Shown: positions 34,901 through 46,551 of the stretch, in pieces
Position numbering within the stretch: position 1 is the first letter of the stretch
Layout: every line of letters starts with the position of its first letter
Assembly: GCA_903642215.1 (NCBI GenBank)
Contig: CAHJWG010000005.1
Location: 124,001-188,000, forward strand
Origin: Sphingobacteriaceae bacterium
GTDB taxonomy: Bacteria; Bacteroidota; Bacteroidia; Sphingobacteriales; Sphingobacteriaceae
DNA: 64,000 nt
Direction: 5' to 3'
Position numbers and translations under genes: made by a program
Notes under the pieces: generated by a model
Seen by the model: the letters and a program-made list of their open reading frames with translations, nothing else
Databases searched by the model: none
Told to the model about the DNA's origin: nothing

Positions 34901-35124
34901 GAAATGATTCTTATGTGCGTTTAAAAAGTGCTGAATTAGGCTATACTTTTTCAAATAAAATGCTTCATAACACAATTAACTCATTAAGAATATTTGTTGC
35001 AGGGCAAAATATATTTACCTGGACACCGCACATGCGAGAAATTGTAGATCCGGAGAATAGCGGCAGCGATCAGAATTATTACCAGCAACGCGTATTATCT
35101 GTAGGTGTTAATGCTTCATTTTAA
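31909..35124 (+). CDS. SusC-family TonB-dependent outer membrane transporter
   Basis: A 1071-residue receptor. After a cleavable signal (IVFLCVSGFSSAKG) comes a carboxypeptidase-like regulatory domain, with GKVTDNSTGEALPGVSVKVK near residues 60-80. The plug has the SusC hallmark NNLNEVVVVGYGTQKKTSVT, followed by GRVSGLISTQGSGEPGFDGS and VLKDAAAVAPYGVAGANGVI. A 22-strand barrel region ends with the terminal aromatic (GVNASF). It imports oligosaccharides captured by its SusD partner, which follows after ten bases. It is a close paralogue of the SusC at 53370 along its whole length. Confidence 0.95.
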   Translation: MKKTLLKKFLNVKKLQFYLGSIVFLCVSGFSSAKGLDGFSTKSIYVTARDVTKNAATVKGKVTDNSTGEALPGVSVKVKGSTIGTVTDLNGNFTIEAPDGAILVFSYIGYNPTEAAVGGRASLNIRLKASTNNLNEVVVVGYGTQKKTSVTAALSTLKTADIAQKPVVNLTNSLVGRVSGLISTQGSGEPGFDGSGIQIRGVGSIGGSAALLIVDGVPRDFSRLDPNTIATLTVLKDAAAVAPYGVAGANGVILVTTKQGSSGKPVLTYNGYVGIQNPTRVPTFVSGYQYALMKNEANVNDFQAGVPYSADDLQKFQDNSDPDVHGNAHPLQEIIKPNRILTNHNLSLSGGSDNFKYFTSLGYTHQNGMWDPTYLDRYNATLNLTSNATKTTTVNFSVNSWVEDQHFPSQSAGTIISQAQRETPDFPVRYSNGLSAGYIAQSVYGEIYNSGYGFNENPGLQSQFSINQQLPLKGLSIKGVVSYDTAPDVLFGSRNGTTRNYTTPIPFYTVNKNTNPYTYVLGFQGSSKPSFREEYYQNHSFTYQGILNFQRSFGKSDVAFTGVVEDRIVKYQQFTASRINYNLGIDELDYGGPATTDLTNGGFSSGQKQIGYVYRIDYAYSKKYLFQASGRYDGSYLFAPGKRYGFFPAFSAGWVISQENFMKNIKWVDNLKLRGSYGQSGAYPRSGGNIQTYQYLSPYNLNTNSAVINNSVTQGISEGLQGNPNITWERANKLDVGVETTLWKGLLSVEADYFYEKRSDMLIPNSAALPGEYGVGTGLLNAGVMSNHGIDITLRSGHTFSNDLRFDITGTFTFAKNKLLNFIENASTYNNPNRRQTGRPYGTQFGYQALGYFSADDFVNPNIAAPVLKSGIPVPTFGVVRPGDIKYADLSGPNGVPDGRIDINDQTVIGKTQTPGIIYGLEPRLSFKHFDLDLLFQGSGNSTIQLNNFIVWPFQMSGSASELSFTEHWQPDRTNTLYPRLSNSPTSNNTQTSSWYLRNDSYVRLKSAELGYTFSNKMLHNTINSLRIFVAGQNIFTWTPHMREIVDPENSGSDQNYYQQRVLSVGVNASF

Positions 35125-35134
35125 TTATTGATAT

Positions 35135-36811
35135 ATGAAATTGATAAATTTTATACATGCGAATAACAAGGTTATGATCATGTTGAGCCTGGTTTTAATA
35201 ACTGTCGGCTCCTGTAAAAATGATGATTCTTTAACTGTGGCCCCAAAGGGAAAGTTAACAAATGAACTGACATTTAGCACAGAATCTAATGCCGATTTAT
35301 TTGTAAACGATATTTATAATTCATTAACCGACGAAAAAAATGATTATAACCATACCGATTCTTATGCGGATAACAGTTGGACAAAACAAACCCACACCGG
35401 TGCAAACACCGTAAGAAACGGTTCAATATCCCCGGCTAACGTTCCTAACGGGCCGAACGGAAATTTGTGGAACTGGGAGAATACTTATGCGTATATCAGA
35501 AAATGTAATGTATTTTTCCAGCAGACAAGCCTATATAAATCAAATTTTTCGGCAGCCTGGTTAAAATCACGTACGGCAGAAGTTACTTTTTTAAGGGCCT
35601 ACTTTTACACACTGTTGTTTACCAATTATGGCGGTGTCCCGCTTATTACAACTCCTTTGGATAATACAGACGGGACCAATATTTTTAATGCCCGTGCCAC
35701 AATTCCGCAAACTCTGGCTTTTATTGAAAAAGATTGTGATGCCGCCGCTGCTGATTTACCTGCCGCAATTGATAAAACCGGTCGTGCAACCAAAGGTGCT
35801 GCGCTAACCCTAAAAGGATGGGTAGAGCTTTTTGCCGCCAGTCCGCTGGCCAACACGACCAATGATGTAACGCTTTGGGCAAAGGCTGCAGCAACTAACA
35901 AACAGGTAATGGATTTGAAAGTATATTCCTTGTTTAGTGATTATGCTGCACAATTTTTGGCCCCTAATAATTTTAACAGTGAAACTATCTTTGCAAAACA
36001 GTACGCCCCGCCTTCTAAAGGTAGTAAAGCTGAAGGCCAGGAAGGCCCGGTGGTAGTAAAAGGTACTGTGCAATGCTGGGGAAATTATCAGCCTACCCAA
36101 AGTTTGGTTGATGATTATGCAATGGCTAACGGTTTGCCTATTACCGATCCTCTTTCAGGATACAATCCCCAAACCCCGTATACAGGCCGCGAACCACGCT
36201 TTTATCAATCTATTATTTATGATGGTGCGGCATGGCAGGGAGATATTATTACCACACGTGTAGGAGGCAACAATGCAAGAGCAGGCGGCGGAGATATTAC
36301 TACCAGCGGCTACTACGGCCGTAAACTACTTGATGAAACCATACAAGGCCAAACAAGCCTCGCCACTTCACCAGCTTCATCTAACTGGGTAATTTATCGT
36401 TATGCTGAGGTATTATTAAATTATGCTGAGGCCCAGAACGAGGCTATTGGCCCGGATGCAACCGTGTATGAAGCTTTAAAACTGATAAGGCAACGGGCAG
36501 GATTACCAAATTTTCCGGCTGGTTTATCTCAAAGTGCCATGCGCACAAATATCAGAAGAGAACGCAGGATAGAGCTGTCTTTTGAGGAAAAACGCTGGTA
36601 TGATGTCAGGCGCTGGTTAATTACAACAGGCCCAACCGGTGTTTTAACAAATCCGGAGTATGGTATCAGAATAGTTTATACTGCAGGTGTTGCTACTTAT
36701 ACGCCTGTTAATATCTTTAATAATATTTTTAAAGATTATCAAAACTGGATGCCGATCCCACAGGGCGACTTGGCTAAAAATCCAAAATTGGTTCAAAACC
36801 CTGGATACTAA
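35135..36811 (+). CDS. SusD/RagB-family glycan-binding lipoprotein
   Basis: A 558-residue surface lipoprotein. The signal ends in a lipobox (ITVGSCKND, Cys about residue 27). The TPR-rich SusD fold shows LRAYFYTLLFTNYGGVPLIT, RATKGAALTLKGWVELFAAS, a typical YRYAEVLLNYAEAQNE and EKRWYDVRRW. The end is PIPQGDLAKNPKLVQNPGY, standard for the family. It works with the SusC just upstream. It is a paralogue of the SusD at 51592 with shared motifs in the same order. A bidirectional terminator follows. Confidence 0.95.
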   Translation: MKLINFIHANNKVMIMLSLVLITVGSCKNDDSLTVAPKGKLTNELTFSTESNADLFVNDIYNSLTDEKNDYNHTDSYADNSWTKQTHTGANTVRNGSISPANVPNGPNGNLWNWENTYAYIRKCNVFFQQTSLYKSNFSAAWLKSRTAEVTFLRAYFYTLLFTNYGGVPLITTPLDNTDGTNIFNARATIPQTLAFIEKDCDAAAADLPAAIDKTGRATKGAALTLKGWVELFAASPLANTTNDVTLWAKAAATNKQVMDLKVYSLFSDYAAQFLAPNNFNSETIFAKQYAPPSKGSKAEGQEGPVVVKGTVQCWGNYQPTQSLVDDYAMANGLPITDPLSGYNPQTPYTGREPRFYQSIIYDGAAWQGDIITTRVGGNNARAGGGDITTSGYYGRKLLDETIQGQTSLATSPASSNWVIYRYAEVLLNYAEAQNEAIGPDATVYEALKLIRQRAGLPNFPAGLSQSAMRTNIRRERRIELSFEEKRWYDVRRWLITTGPTGVLTNPEYGIRIVYTAGVATYTPVNIFNNIFKDYQNWMPIPQGDLAKNPKLVQNPGY

Positions 36812-36832
36812 TTTATCTGATTTATAATTTAA

Positions 36833-36877
36833 AAAGGCCTGCCTTACTATTTGAAAATGAAGCAGGCCTTTCTATTT
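36833..36877 (+). terminator. Bidirectional rho-independent terminator
   Basis: AAAGGCCTGC pairs perfectly with GCAGGCCTTT around a 19-base loop; T-rich sequence follows on the plus strand and an A-run precedes the stem, giving a T-run on the minus strand. It serves susD from one side and probably LacI from the other. Confidence 0.88.
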
Positions 36878-36909
36878 AAATCTCTTCAAATTTAGTTTAG
36901 CTTATTCTG

Positions 36910-36991
36910 GATGCTTCTTTTATCGTATAAAAATGTGAAATCTCTTGAGCTTCATTTATCAATACAAATTTCTACCGGTAAAAAAAGCATC
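36910..36991. repeat. Complete copy of the palindromic repeat overlapping the LacI stop
   Basis: Left arm GATGCTTCTTTTATCGTATA, right arm ACCGGTAAAAAAAGCATC. The outer bases match (GATGC/GCATC). The last bases include the minus-strand TGA of the LacI gene. Confidence 0.82.
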
Positions 36992-38015
36992 ATGAATCTT
37001 TCTGATCATTCATCCAATGCAGTTCTGTATCTAAAATTTTTGTCTCAAATTCGGTGATCGGATATTTACTTTTAATCAGCTTTAACAGCATTTCAACGGC
37101 GGTTCTGCCCATTTCAAAAGCTTTTTGCCTCACATAAGAAATCGAAGGCTGCAAAAGATCAACAATATCCGAATTCGAAAAACCGGCGATCTTAATCTCC
37201 TGAGGATCGAAGTTTAATTTCTTCAAAGCCCTGATACAGGAAATGCTAATCCGGTCGCTGCCGATAAAAATCGCATCCGGTTTTTCAGGCATAAACAGCC
37301 ATTCTTTAACCGCATCTTCCACTTCCTGGTAATCGTTTCCGCCTTTGTAGCAGGTTTTAACTAATTGCGGCCGGAAAGGGATTTGGTAATCAGCCAAAGC
37401 TTTTTTGTAGCCCAGTAAGCGTTCGTTTGTAATGGACAATTGCGGCGCGTTTGCTAAAAGTGCGATCTTTTTTCGGCCTGATTTGATGAGTAATTCTGTT
37501 GCCTTAAAAGCACCGCCGAAGTTGTTGGAAGTAACCTTAAAAGTTTCTATCTCGTTAATAATCCTGTCAAAAAAAACGATAGGCAGCCCGTTATCATGCA
37601 ATTGTTTTAAAAAGCTATAATCGGAAGTGCCGGATGACATGGATATTAATAAACCGTCAACAGAACGTTGTGCCAGGTGTTTAACGTTAATCAGTTCTCT
37701 TTCGGATGAATCATGCGTTTGAGTAATGATGGTGTGGTAGCCATTTTCGTAAGCAATTGATTCGACACCTGCTATCGCCTGCGAAAAAAAACTGTTGGCC
37801 AATTCGGGTACTACGATACCGATCGAATAGCTGCGCATGTTTTTAAGCCCTAATGCGATCGGATTTGTTTGGTAGTTAACTTTTTTGGCGTAATCTGTAA
37901 TAATCTTTTTCGTTTCTGCGCTAATTCCATAAGTATCACTCAACGCTCTGGACACCGTTGAAGGCGACAGGTTTAATGCAAGCGCAATATCTTTAATGGT
38001 AACCGGTTTATACAT
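36990..38015 (-). CDS. LacI-family transcriptional regulator
   Basis: A 341-residue repressor-type protein. The helix-turn-helix is VTIKDIALALNLSPSTVSRA at the N-terminus, followed by the hinge GLKNMRSYSIGIVVPELANS and a periplasmic-binding-protein-like sugar domain (DGLLISMSSGTSD, GLPIVFFDRIINE, PDAIFIGSDRISI). It should bind a sugar and control neighbouring susCD or glycosidase genes, in addition to the hybrid sensor at 57267. Its stop codon lies in a repeat arm. The inverted sites upstream of susC are candidate operators. Confidence 0.93.
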   Translation of the reverse strand: MYKPVTIKDIALALNLSPSTVSRALSDTYGISAETKKIITDYAKKVNYQTNPIALGLKNMRSYSIGIVVPELANSFFSQAIAGVESIAYENGYHTIITQTHDSSERELINVKHLAQRSVDGLLISMSSGTSDYSFLKQLHDNGLPIVFFDRIINEIETFKVTSNNFGGAFKATELLIKSGRKKIALLANAPQLSITNERLLGYKKALADYQIPFRPQLVKTCYKGGNDYQEVEDAVKEWLFMPEKPDAIFIGSDRISISCIRALKKLNFDPQEIKIAGFSNSDIVDLLQPSISYVRQKAFEMGRTAVEMLLKLIKSKYPITEFETKILDTELHWMNDQKDS

Positions 38016-38108
38016 TTAAGTTTGATACTAAACCTTCAAAGCTACCAATTATATAAGTTTTACGTTAGGATAAGTTTTCTACATATTTGTGTTTTTTAAA
38101 TAATTGGT

Positions 38109-38195
38109 CATGCTTCTTTTATCACCTAAAATATAGAGATTAAGTGTTTTTTTAAAGTTGGCAAACACCAGTTTTTAGTTGATAAAAGAAGCATG
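38109..38195. repeat. Complete copy of the palindromic repeat, 87 bp
   Basis: Left arm CATGCTTCTTTTATCACCTA, right arm TTAGTTGATAAAAGAAGCATG. Outer bases pair as CATGC/GCATG. Located between the LacI start and the DUF2341 stop. Confidence 0.9.
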
Positions 38196-38249
38196 TAAAT
38201 TTTATTGATACATATTGTACCGGCATCAATTTTAACAGTTATGCGGTAA

Positions 38250-39269
38250 TTACTTAGTTTGCTGTTGCCCTAAACTAACAACCGGTTCCGGCCCCAAATA
38301 TTTACTTACGGTTACATATTCAAAATTATCCCAGCTATCGTTATCCAAAGTTCTTAATGCCAGTTTAGAAGATGCGTTTGGTACAGTTAATTCTACCTTA
38401 ACATCGTCCTGCATTCCCCCTAAACTTTTACCGTCGTACCAGTAAGCTGCCCGCCGCCATTTATCCGAAATCTTCTTGTTTGCAGCCTTAACCAAAGGCA
38501 CACTGGCAAGGTTAGTTAAACTTGCGCTGTTGTAAAGCATTACATAATTTGTTCCGGTAGCGGCTTCCTCTGTATGATCGCCGAAACACAACCAATTGTT
38601 CCAGCCGCCGATGCCGGCACGTGTCCAATGTTCGTCTGCCCGCTCGCGCTGATAACTTGTCCGGATGATCATTTTTCCGGTTACATCAAAGTTTGCAGTA
38701 ATTATCCCGTCCTGGCCATCGGTTTCGCGTAATTTTAGCTGGCCGTTTTGCTCTTTAACTTCGCCGATAGATACATTGTTCCATTTTTTTGAATAGTCGC
38801 CGCTGTCAAAATCATCGAAAAACAGAAACGTAGCTTCACCGTTTGAAACTGCCGGCGCATCCGCATTGCCATAATTCATGTAGATCACATTGTCGGCCTT
38901 AACTTTCAAAACAGGTACTTTTACCCAAATAACTGTTTTGCCGTCGGCGTTCCATTGTTCTGTCCAGTAAGATAAACCATTTGTATTTACATTTGCAGTT
39001 GTCGAAAAGCGGACATCAGAACCATCAGCTTTAGCTTTTGTATAATCAAAGTTGTTGTTATCAAACTGAATCCGGATTACGGCATCGGCAACCTGGGTGC
39101 CAGGATTCTCAATAGTAATTTTCCTTTTAAAACTCCATTTTGCTGCAGAAGATTTAGCTGTTTTTACCTTTTTAAAACCCGGCAATGCCGATGCTTTTAC
39201 AGGATGTGCGTAAAACAAAAAAGCGGTACCGGCAATAATGGTGATTGCTTTCAGAAATAGTTTATTCAT
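38250..39269 (-). CDS. Secreted DUF2341 protein with LamG-like C-terminal domain
   Basis: A 339-residue exported protein with signal ending in FLFYAHPVKASALPG. The DUF2341 domain covers about residues 45-150 (WSFKRKITIENPG, VIRIQFDNNNFDYTK, VPVLKVKADNVIYMNYGNAD). A second beta-sandwich follows, starting FLFFDDFDSGDYSKKWNN. Such DUF2341-concanavalin combinations occur in glycan-binding or glycan-degrading proteins. No catalytic residues can be assigned. It is probably the last gene of the minus-strand polysaccharide run, though each gap also contains a repeat. Confidence 0.82.
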   Translation of the reverse strand: MNKLFLKAITIIAGTAFLFYAHPVKASALPGFKKVKTAKSSAAKWSFKRKITIENPGTQVADAVIRIQFDNNNFDYTKAKADGSDVRFSTTANVNTNGLSYWTEQWNADGKTVIWVKVPVLKVKADNVIYMNYGNADAPAVSNGEATFLFFDDFDSGDYSKKWNNVSIGEVKEQNGQLKLRETDGQDGIITANFDVTGKMIIRTSYQRERADEHWTRAGIGGWNNWLCFGDHTEEAATGTNYVMLYNSASLTNLASVPLVKAANKKISDKWRRAAYWYDGKSLGGMQDDVKVELTVPNASSKLALRTLDNDSWDNFEYVTVSKYLGPEPVVSLGQQQTK

Positions 39270-39336
39270 AGGATTATATTAAAAATTGATAAGATGAGTT
39301 TTATTCAGCCTGTTTAAATTACATCAAAAAGATTAT

Positions 39337-39362
39337 AATGCTACTTTTATGCACATAAATTT
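39337..39362. repeat. Solo arm of the second type
   Basis: AATGCTACTTTTATGCACAT followed by AAATTTG. The same inner sequence is seen in the left arm of the copy at 42638 and, reversed, in the right arm at 61580. No right partner found, so this copy may be truncated. Confidence 0.65.
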
Positions 39363-39415
39363 GGTTTGTGGATTTTTATCAGGGATTAAATCAATCTGGC
39401 TGTTACAGCAATAAA

Positions 39416-40099
39416 TTATCTCTTTTTTATTGCCGCAGCAATTGCCTTTTCTGCAAGCGGTTCCATCATTTTATAACCTTCTAAATTTGGGTGTACGCCA
39501 TCTTTAGATAAATTAGCAGGCAAGCCTTTCCTGTCGTCGGCCATTGCCGTAAAATAATCAAGGTAAACTATACTATTTTTATCGGCATAATTTTTTAACA
39601 TTTCGTTTAGGGCCGCAACTTTTGGTACCGGATTTATAGCCGGCCGCCATGGAAAATTAAAAGCGGGCATTATCGATGAAATCACTACTTTGATACGGTT
39701 TGCTTTTGCCAGTTCGGCCATAGAAACAATGTTGCCAAATGTATCTTCCGGTTTTGACGGCCCGTTATTCTCGGCGATATCATTGATTCCGGCAAGTATT
39801 ACCACAACTTTTGGCTTTAAATTGATCACATCTTCTCGGAAACGAACCAACATTTGCCCGGTTGTTTGTCCGCTTATCCCGCGGTCAAAATAAGGTTTGC
39901 CGGCAAAAAATGTAGAATCGTTGTTAATCCAGAAATCAGTAATAGAATCGCCCATGTAAACTACCCGGTTTTCTCTGGCAGCGGGCGGTTGTACTTTGCT
40001 GTTTGCTTCTGCGTATTTTTTGATGTTTGCCCAATCCTGCGCCCTGGTGGCAGTAACGGTGAAAAATAGGATCAGTGCCGGAAATAGTTTTGAAATCAT
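39416..40099 (-). CDS. SGNH/GDSL-type esterase, secreted
   Basis: A 227-residue enzyme with signal MISKLFPALILFFTVTATRA. SGNH blocks are clear: block I VVYMGDSITDFW (nucleophile Ser), block II DRGISGQTTGQML (Gly), block III VVILAGINDIAEN (Asn) and block V SKDGVHPNLEGYKMM (Asp and His). The family removes acetyl or other acyl groups, often from polysaccharides. Its place between a DUF2341 and a GH92 gene suggests deacylation of the substrate of this cluster. Confidence 0.92.
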   Translation of the reverse strand: MISKLFPALILFFTVTATRAQDWANIKKYAEANSKVQPPAARENRVVYMGDSITDFWINNDSTFFAGKPYFDRGISGQTTGQMLVRFREDVINLKPKVVVILAGINDIAENNGPSKPEDTFGNIVSMAELAKANRIKVVISSIMPAFNFPWRPAINPVPKVAALNEMLKNYADKNSIVYLDYFTAMADDRKGLPANLSKDGVHPNLEGYKMMEPLAEKAIAAAIKKR

Positions 40100-40174
40100 A
40101 AATGCTAAATCTAATCTGTTATGAAATTTAAGAAAGATAATTGGCTGTTTGAGTTTGGTTTGGAAGTTGTTAAT

Positions 40175-40253
40175 AATGCTTCTTTTATCACCTAAAAAAC
40201 ATCAGATTTTATAATTTTTATAAGATGGATTTTTAGGCGATAAAAGAAGCATT
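40175..40253. repeat. Complete copy of the palindromic repeat, 79 bp
   Basis: Left arm AATGCTTCTTTTATCACCTA, right arm TTAGGCGATAAAAGAAGCATT. Both arms are of the same inner type. Outer bases pair AATGC/GCATT. It is the most symmetrical copy in the window. Confidence 0.92.
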
Positions 40254-40315
40254 GTAATTTTCTCCGATAGTAACTAACCGGGTTTATAAGATGAAAAAAG
40301 ATTAACTGTTTAAAT

Positions 40316-42598
40316 CTACTTTTCATTTGATAACGAATACGGGAAGTTTGCCTGCTGCGTGCCGCGTTGTTTATTAGGCTGCGCAGACATGTTGAAATTA
40401 ACAACACTGCCTTTTATCAACGCCGCATGATCAAGCCAATCATTGTTGTAAGAGCTGCCGTTAAAGCTAACACTGTTGATGTATTTGTTGGTTTCACTAT
40501 TATTCGGCGCATTCAAAACAATTTTTTTACCGTTTTCCAGGTTAATCGTCATGTTTTTAAACAGCGGCGTACCCAGTACATACTGGCCGCTTGTTGGGCA
40601 TACCGGGTAAAAACCCATAGCCGAAAACACGTACCAAGCTGATGTTTGGCCATTATCTTCATCTCCGCAATAACCATCCGGAGTTGCTTTATACAATTTC
40701 CTCATGGCTTCACGTACCCAATACTGTGTTTTCCAGGGTTCGCCGGCATAATCGTACAGGTAAATCATGTGCTGGATCGGCTGGTTACCGTGTGCATATT
40801 GCCCCATATGTGCAATCTGCATTTCGCGCATTTCATGGATTACACCGCCATTGTATTCTTTATCACCAAATACCGGCGGCGCAATAAATACGGAATCAAG
40901 CTTATTCACAAACCTTTTATTACCGCCCATCAGGTTTATTAACCCTTGAATATCATGAAAAACAGACCAGGTATAGTGCCAGCTGTTCCCTTCAATAAAA
41001 GGGCCGCCCCATTTATACGGACTAAACGGTGTTTGAAAACTTCCGTCTTTATTTCTTCCGCGCATAAAACCTGTTGAAGGATCAAATACATTTTTATAAT
41101 TCAGGCTGCGTTTTTTGTAGATATCGATCTCTGAAGCAGGCCTGTTTAAAGCTTTCCCCAACTGATAAATAGAAAAATCATCATAAGCATATTCCAGCGT
41201 ACGCGCTACGCTTTCGCCTATCCTTACATCACTTGGTATATAATTTAAAGTATTATAAAGTTCGACACCTTTACGGCCGGTTGCATTTGGCCCTTGGTTG
41301 TTAGCACCATGCAGCAATGCTTCGTATAATTTATTAATATCATAACCGCGCACACCTTTTAAATAAGCATCCGCCACTACCGAAGCCGAGTTGTTGCCCA
41401 GCATAATATCGGCATAACCGGGGCTTGACCACTCCGGCAACCAGCCGCCTTCCTTGTACGCATTGATTAATCCTTCTTGCATTTCTTTATCGATGGAAGG
41501 ATAAACTAAGTTTAAAAATGGATAAAGTGCTCTGAAAGTATCCCAAAAACCGGTACCGGCAAACATGTAACCGGGTTCGGTATTGCCGGTATATGGGCTC
41601 CAGTGTACAATTTTATTCTGTGCATTAACCTCATAAAGTTTATTCGGGAAAAACAGCATGCGGTACAGGCAGGAGTAAAAAGTATGTGTTTGCTCAACCG
41701 TGCCGCCGGAAACAGTGATGTGATTTAAGGTTTTGTTCCAGGTATCTTTAGCTTTTTGTTTGGTAACCTCAAAGCTGTCATCGCCTACTTCTCTTTTTAA
41801 ATTAAGTTCGGCCTGTTCAAAACTGATAAATGAGGAAGAAACACGCAAATGTACCTGCTCGCCGGGCTTTGTTTTAAAACCGATTACCGCAAGTGAACGC
41901 TTGGCATGCAGTTCGAGTGAATCTGTTAAAACGGTATCGCTGTAAGTACGCGACAGCGTAAACGGCTTATCTAAATAAATAACAAAGTAGTTTTTAAAGT
42001 TTGGCAACGGGCCGCGGGCATATTTGGTAGAGTAGCCAATTATTTTTTTCTGGCCGGGGAGGATTTTTACATAAGATGCCTTATCTAAAGCATCCACCAC
42101 AATAAACGAGCTGTCTGCTTTCGGGAAAGTGAAGCGAAACTGGGCAGAACGTTCTGTGGGCGTAATCTCTGTGGTTACATCATGATCGGCCAGATAAACG
42201 CTGTAATAATACGGTTTGACAATTTCGGCCTTGTGCGAAAACCAGCTTGCCCGGCCTGCCTCCGTAGTTTTATAATGCTTAGTTAAAGGCATAATCGAAA
42301 ACTGGCCGTAATCATTCATCCAGGGAGATGGCTGGTGAGTTTGCTTAAAACCCTGAATTTTGTAGGCACTGTATTTATAAATCCAGCCGTCGCCCATACG
42401 GCCTGTTTGCGGCACCCAAGTATTCATGCCCCAGGGCAAAGCGATGGCAGGGTAGGTGTTGCCGTTGGATAATTCAAAGTTAGAATCGGTACCCATTAAC
42501 GGGTTAATCCATTCAACTGGATCAGTTACGTTGGTAACTTGCTGTGCATAAGTATTGCCTGCAATAAGCAATAATGCAAAAAGTAATATTTTTCTCAT
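40316..42598 (-). CDS. GH92 alpha-mannosidase-like enzyme with Gln in place of the catalytic acid
   Basis: A 760-residue secreted enzyme (signal MRKILLFALLLIAGNTYAQQ). The N-terminal beta-sandwich begins EWINPLMGTDSNFELSNGN, and the (alpha/alpha)6 barrel has FAGTGFWDTFRALYPFLNLV and GLINAYKEGGWLPEWSSPGY. The C-terminal active-site loop is GYCGDEDNGQTSAWYVFSAM with acidic residues about 646-648. The motif normally reading GNEP, whose Glu is the general acid, is GNQP here (Gln606 in YAHGNQPIQH). The enzymes known to me with that change act on mannose-1-phosphate bonds, where no acid catalyst is needed. Calcium-dependent family. The substrate is therefore possibly a mannosyl phosphodiester; this is inferred. 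Confidence 0.88.
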   Translation of the reverse strand: MRKILLFALLLIAGNTYAQQVTNVTDPVEWINPLMGTDSNFELSNGNTYPAIALPWGMNTWVPQTGRMGDGWIYKYSAYKIQGFKQTHQPSPWMNDYGQFSIMPLTKHYKTTEAGRASWFSHKAEIVKPYYYSVYLADHDVTTEITPTERSAQFRFTFPKADSSFIVVDALDKASYVKILPGQKKIIGYSTKYARGPLPNFKNYFVIYLDKPFTLSRTYSDTVLTDSLELHAKRSLAVIGFKTKPGEQVHLRVSSSFISFEQAELNLKREVGDDSFEVTKQKAKDTWNKTLNHITVSGGTVEQTHTFYSCLYRMLFFPNKLYEVNAQNKIVHWSPYTGNTEPGYMFAGTGFWDTFRALYPFLNLVYPSIDKEMQEGLINAYKEGGWLPEWSSPGYADIMLGNNSASVVADAYLKGVRGYDINKLYEALLHGANNQGPNATGRKGVELYNTLNYIPSDVRIGESVARTLEYAYDDFSIYQLGKALNRPASEIDIYKKRSLNYKNVFDPSTGFMRGRNKDGSFQTPFSPYKWGGPFIEGNSWHYTWSVFHDIQGLINLMGGNKRFVNKLDSVFIAPPVFGDKEYNGGVIHEMREMQIAHMGQYAHGNQPIQHMIYLYDYAGEPWKTQYWVREAMRKLYKATPDGYCGDEDNGQTSAWYVFSAMGFYPVCPTSGQYVLGTPLFKNMTINLENGKKIVLNAPNNSETNKYINSVSFNGSSYNNDWLDHAALIKGSVVNFNMSAQPNKQRGTQQANFPYSLSNEK

Positions 42599-42637
42599 AA
42601 AATTAAAGCGTGTTTAAATTTATAGCACAAAATTTAA

Positions 42638-42732
42638 AATACTTCTTTTAAGCATATAAATTTTGTGTTTGTATTTGGATTGATACAAAAGGTATAAAGC
42701 ACTAATGTTTTTTAGGTGATAAAAGAAGCACC
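42638..42732. repeat. Complete copy of the palindromic repeat, 95 bp, type b left arm
   Basis: Left arm AATACTTCTTTTAAGCATAT, right arm TTTAGGTGATAAAAGAAGCAC. The centre holds TTTGTAT and ATACAAA, an internal hairpin also seen at 30751-30847. Confidence 0.88.
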
Positions 42733-42844
42733 GAAAGTAATAATTGGTTTAGTAAATTGGTATTGGATGCAGATTTACTAGCTGCCTTTTGGCAAACTTA
42801 TCTGAATTATTTATTGATCTTAGATTATTTTCTGAGTTGAAATA

Positions 42845-42885
42845 ATACAGCTGCCGATTAAAAGACCGGCAGCTGTATCATTTTT
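42845..42885 (-). terminator. Strong hairpin after the GH2 gene, probable terminator
   Basis: ATACAGCTGCCG pairs perfectly with CGGCAGCTGTAT (12 bp, 10-base loop), 57 bases beyond the GH2 stop. The T-run is stronger on the plus strand (CATTTTT) than on the minus, so the direction is not certain. Confidence 0.6.
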
Positions 42886-42942
42886 AAAAATCAAGCACAA
42901 TGATATGGGCATTAAAACAGCTTTCATATCAATATAAAAGAT

Positions 42943-46551
<3,609 letters not shown>

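Larger units (their letters stand above)
42599..42942. other. Gap between GH92 and GH2
   Basis: Holds a complete repeat copy (42638-42732) and a strong hairpin (42845-42885). No gene recognised. Confidence 0.7.

Noticed and set aside
39355..39362. TAAATTTG as a Bacteroidota -7 promoter box inside a repeat arm
   Set aside because: It points to the plus strand where no gene follows, other copies do not keep it, and no convincing -33 element at the right distance was seen.
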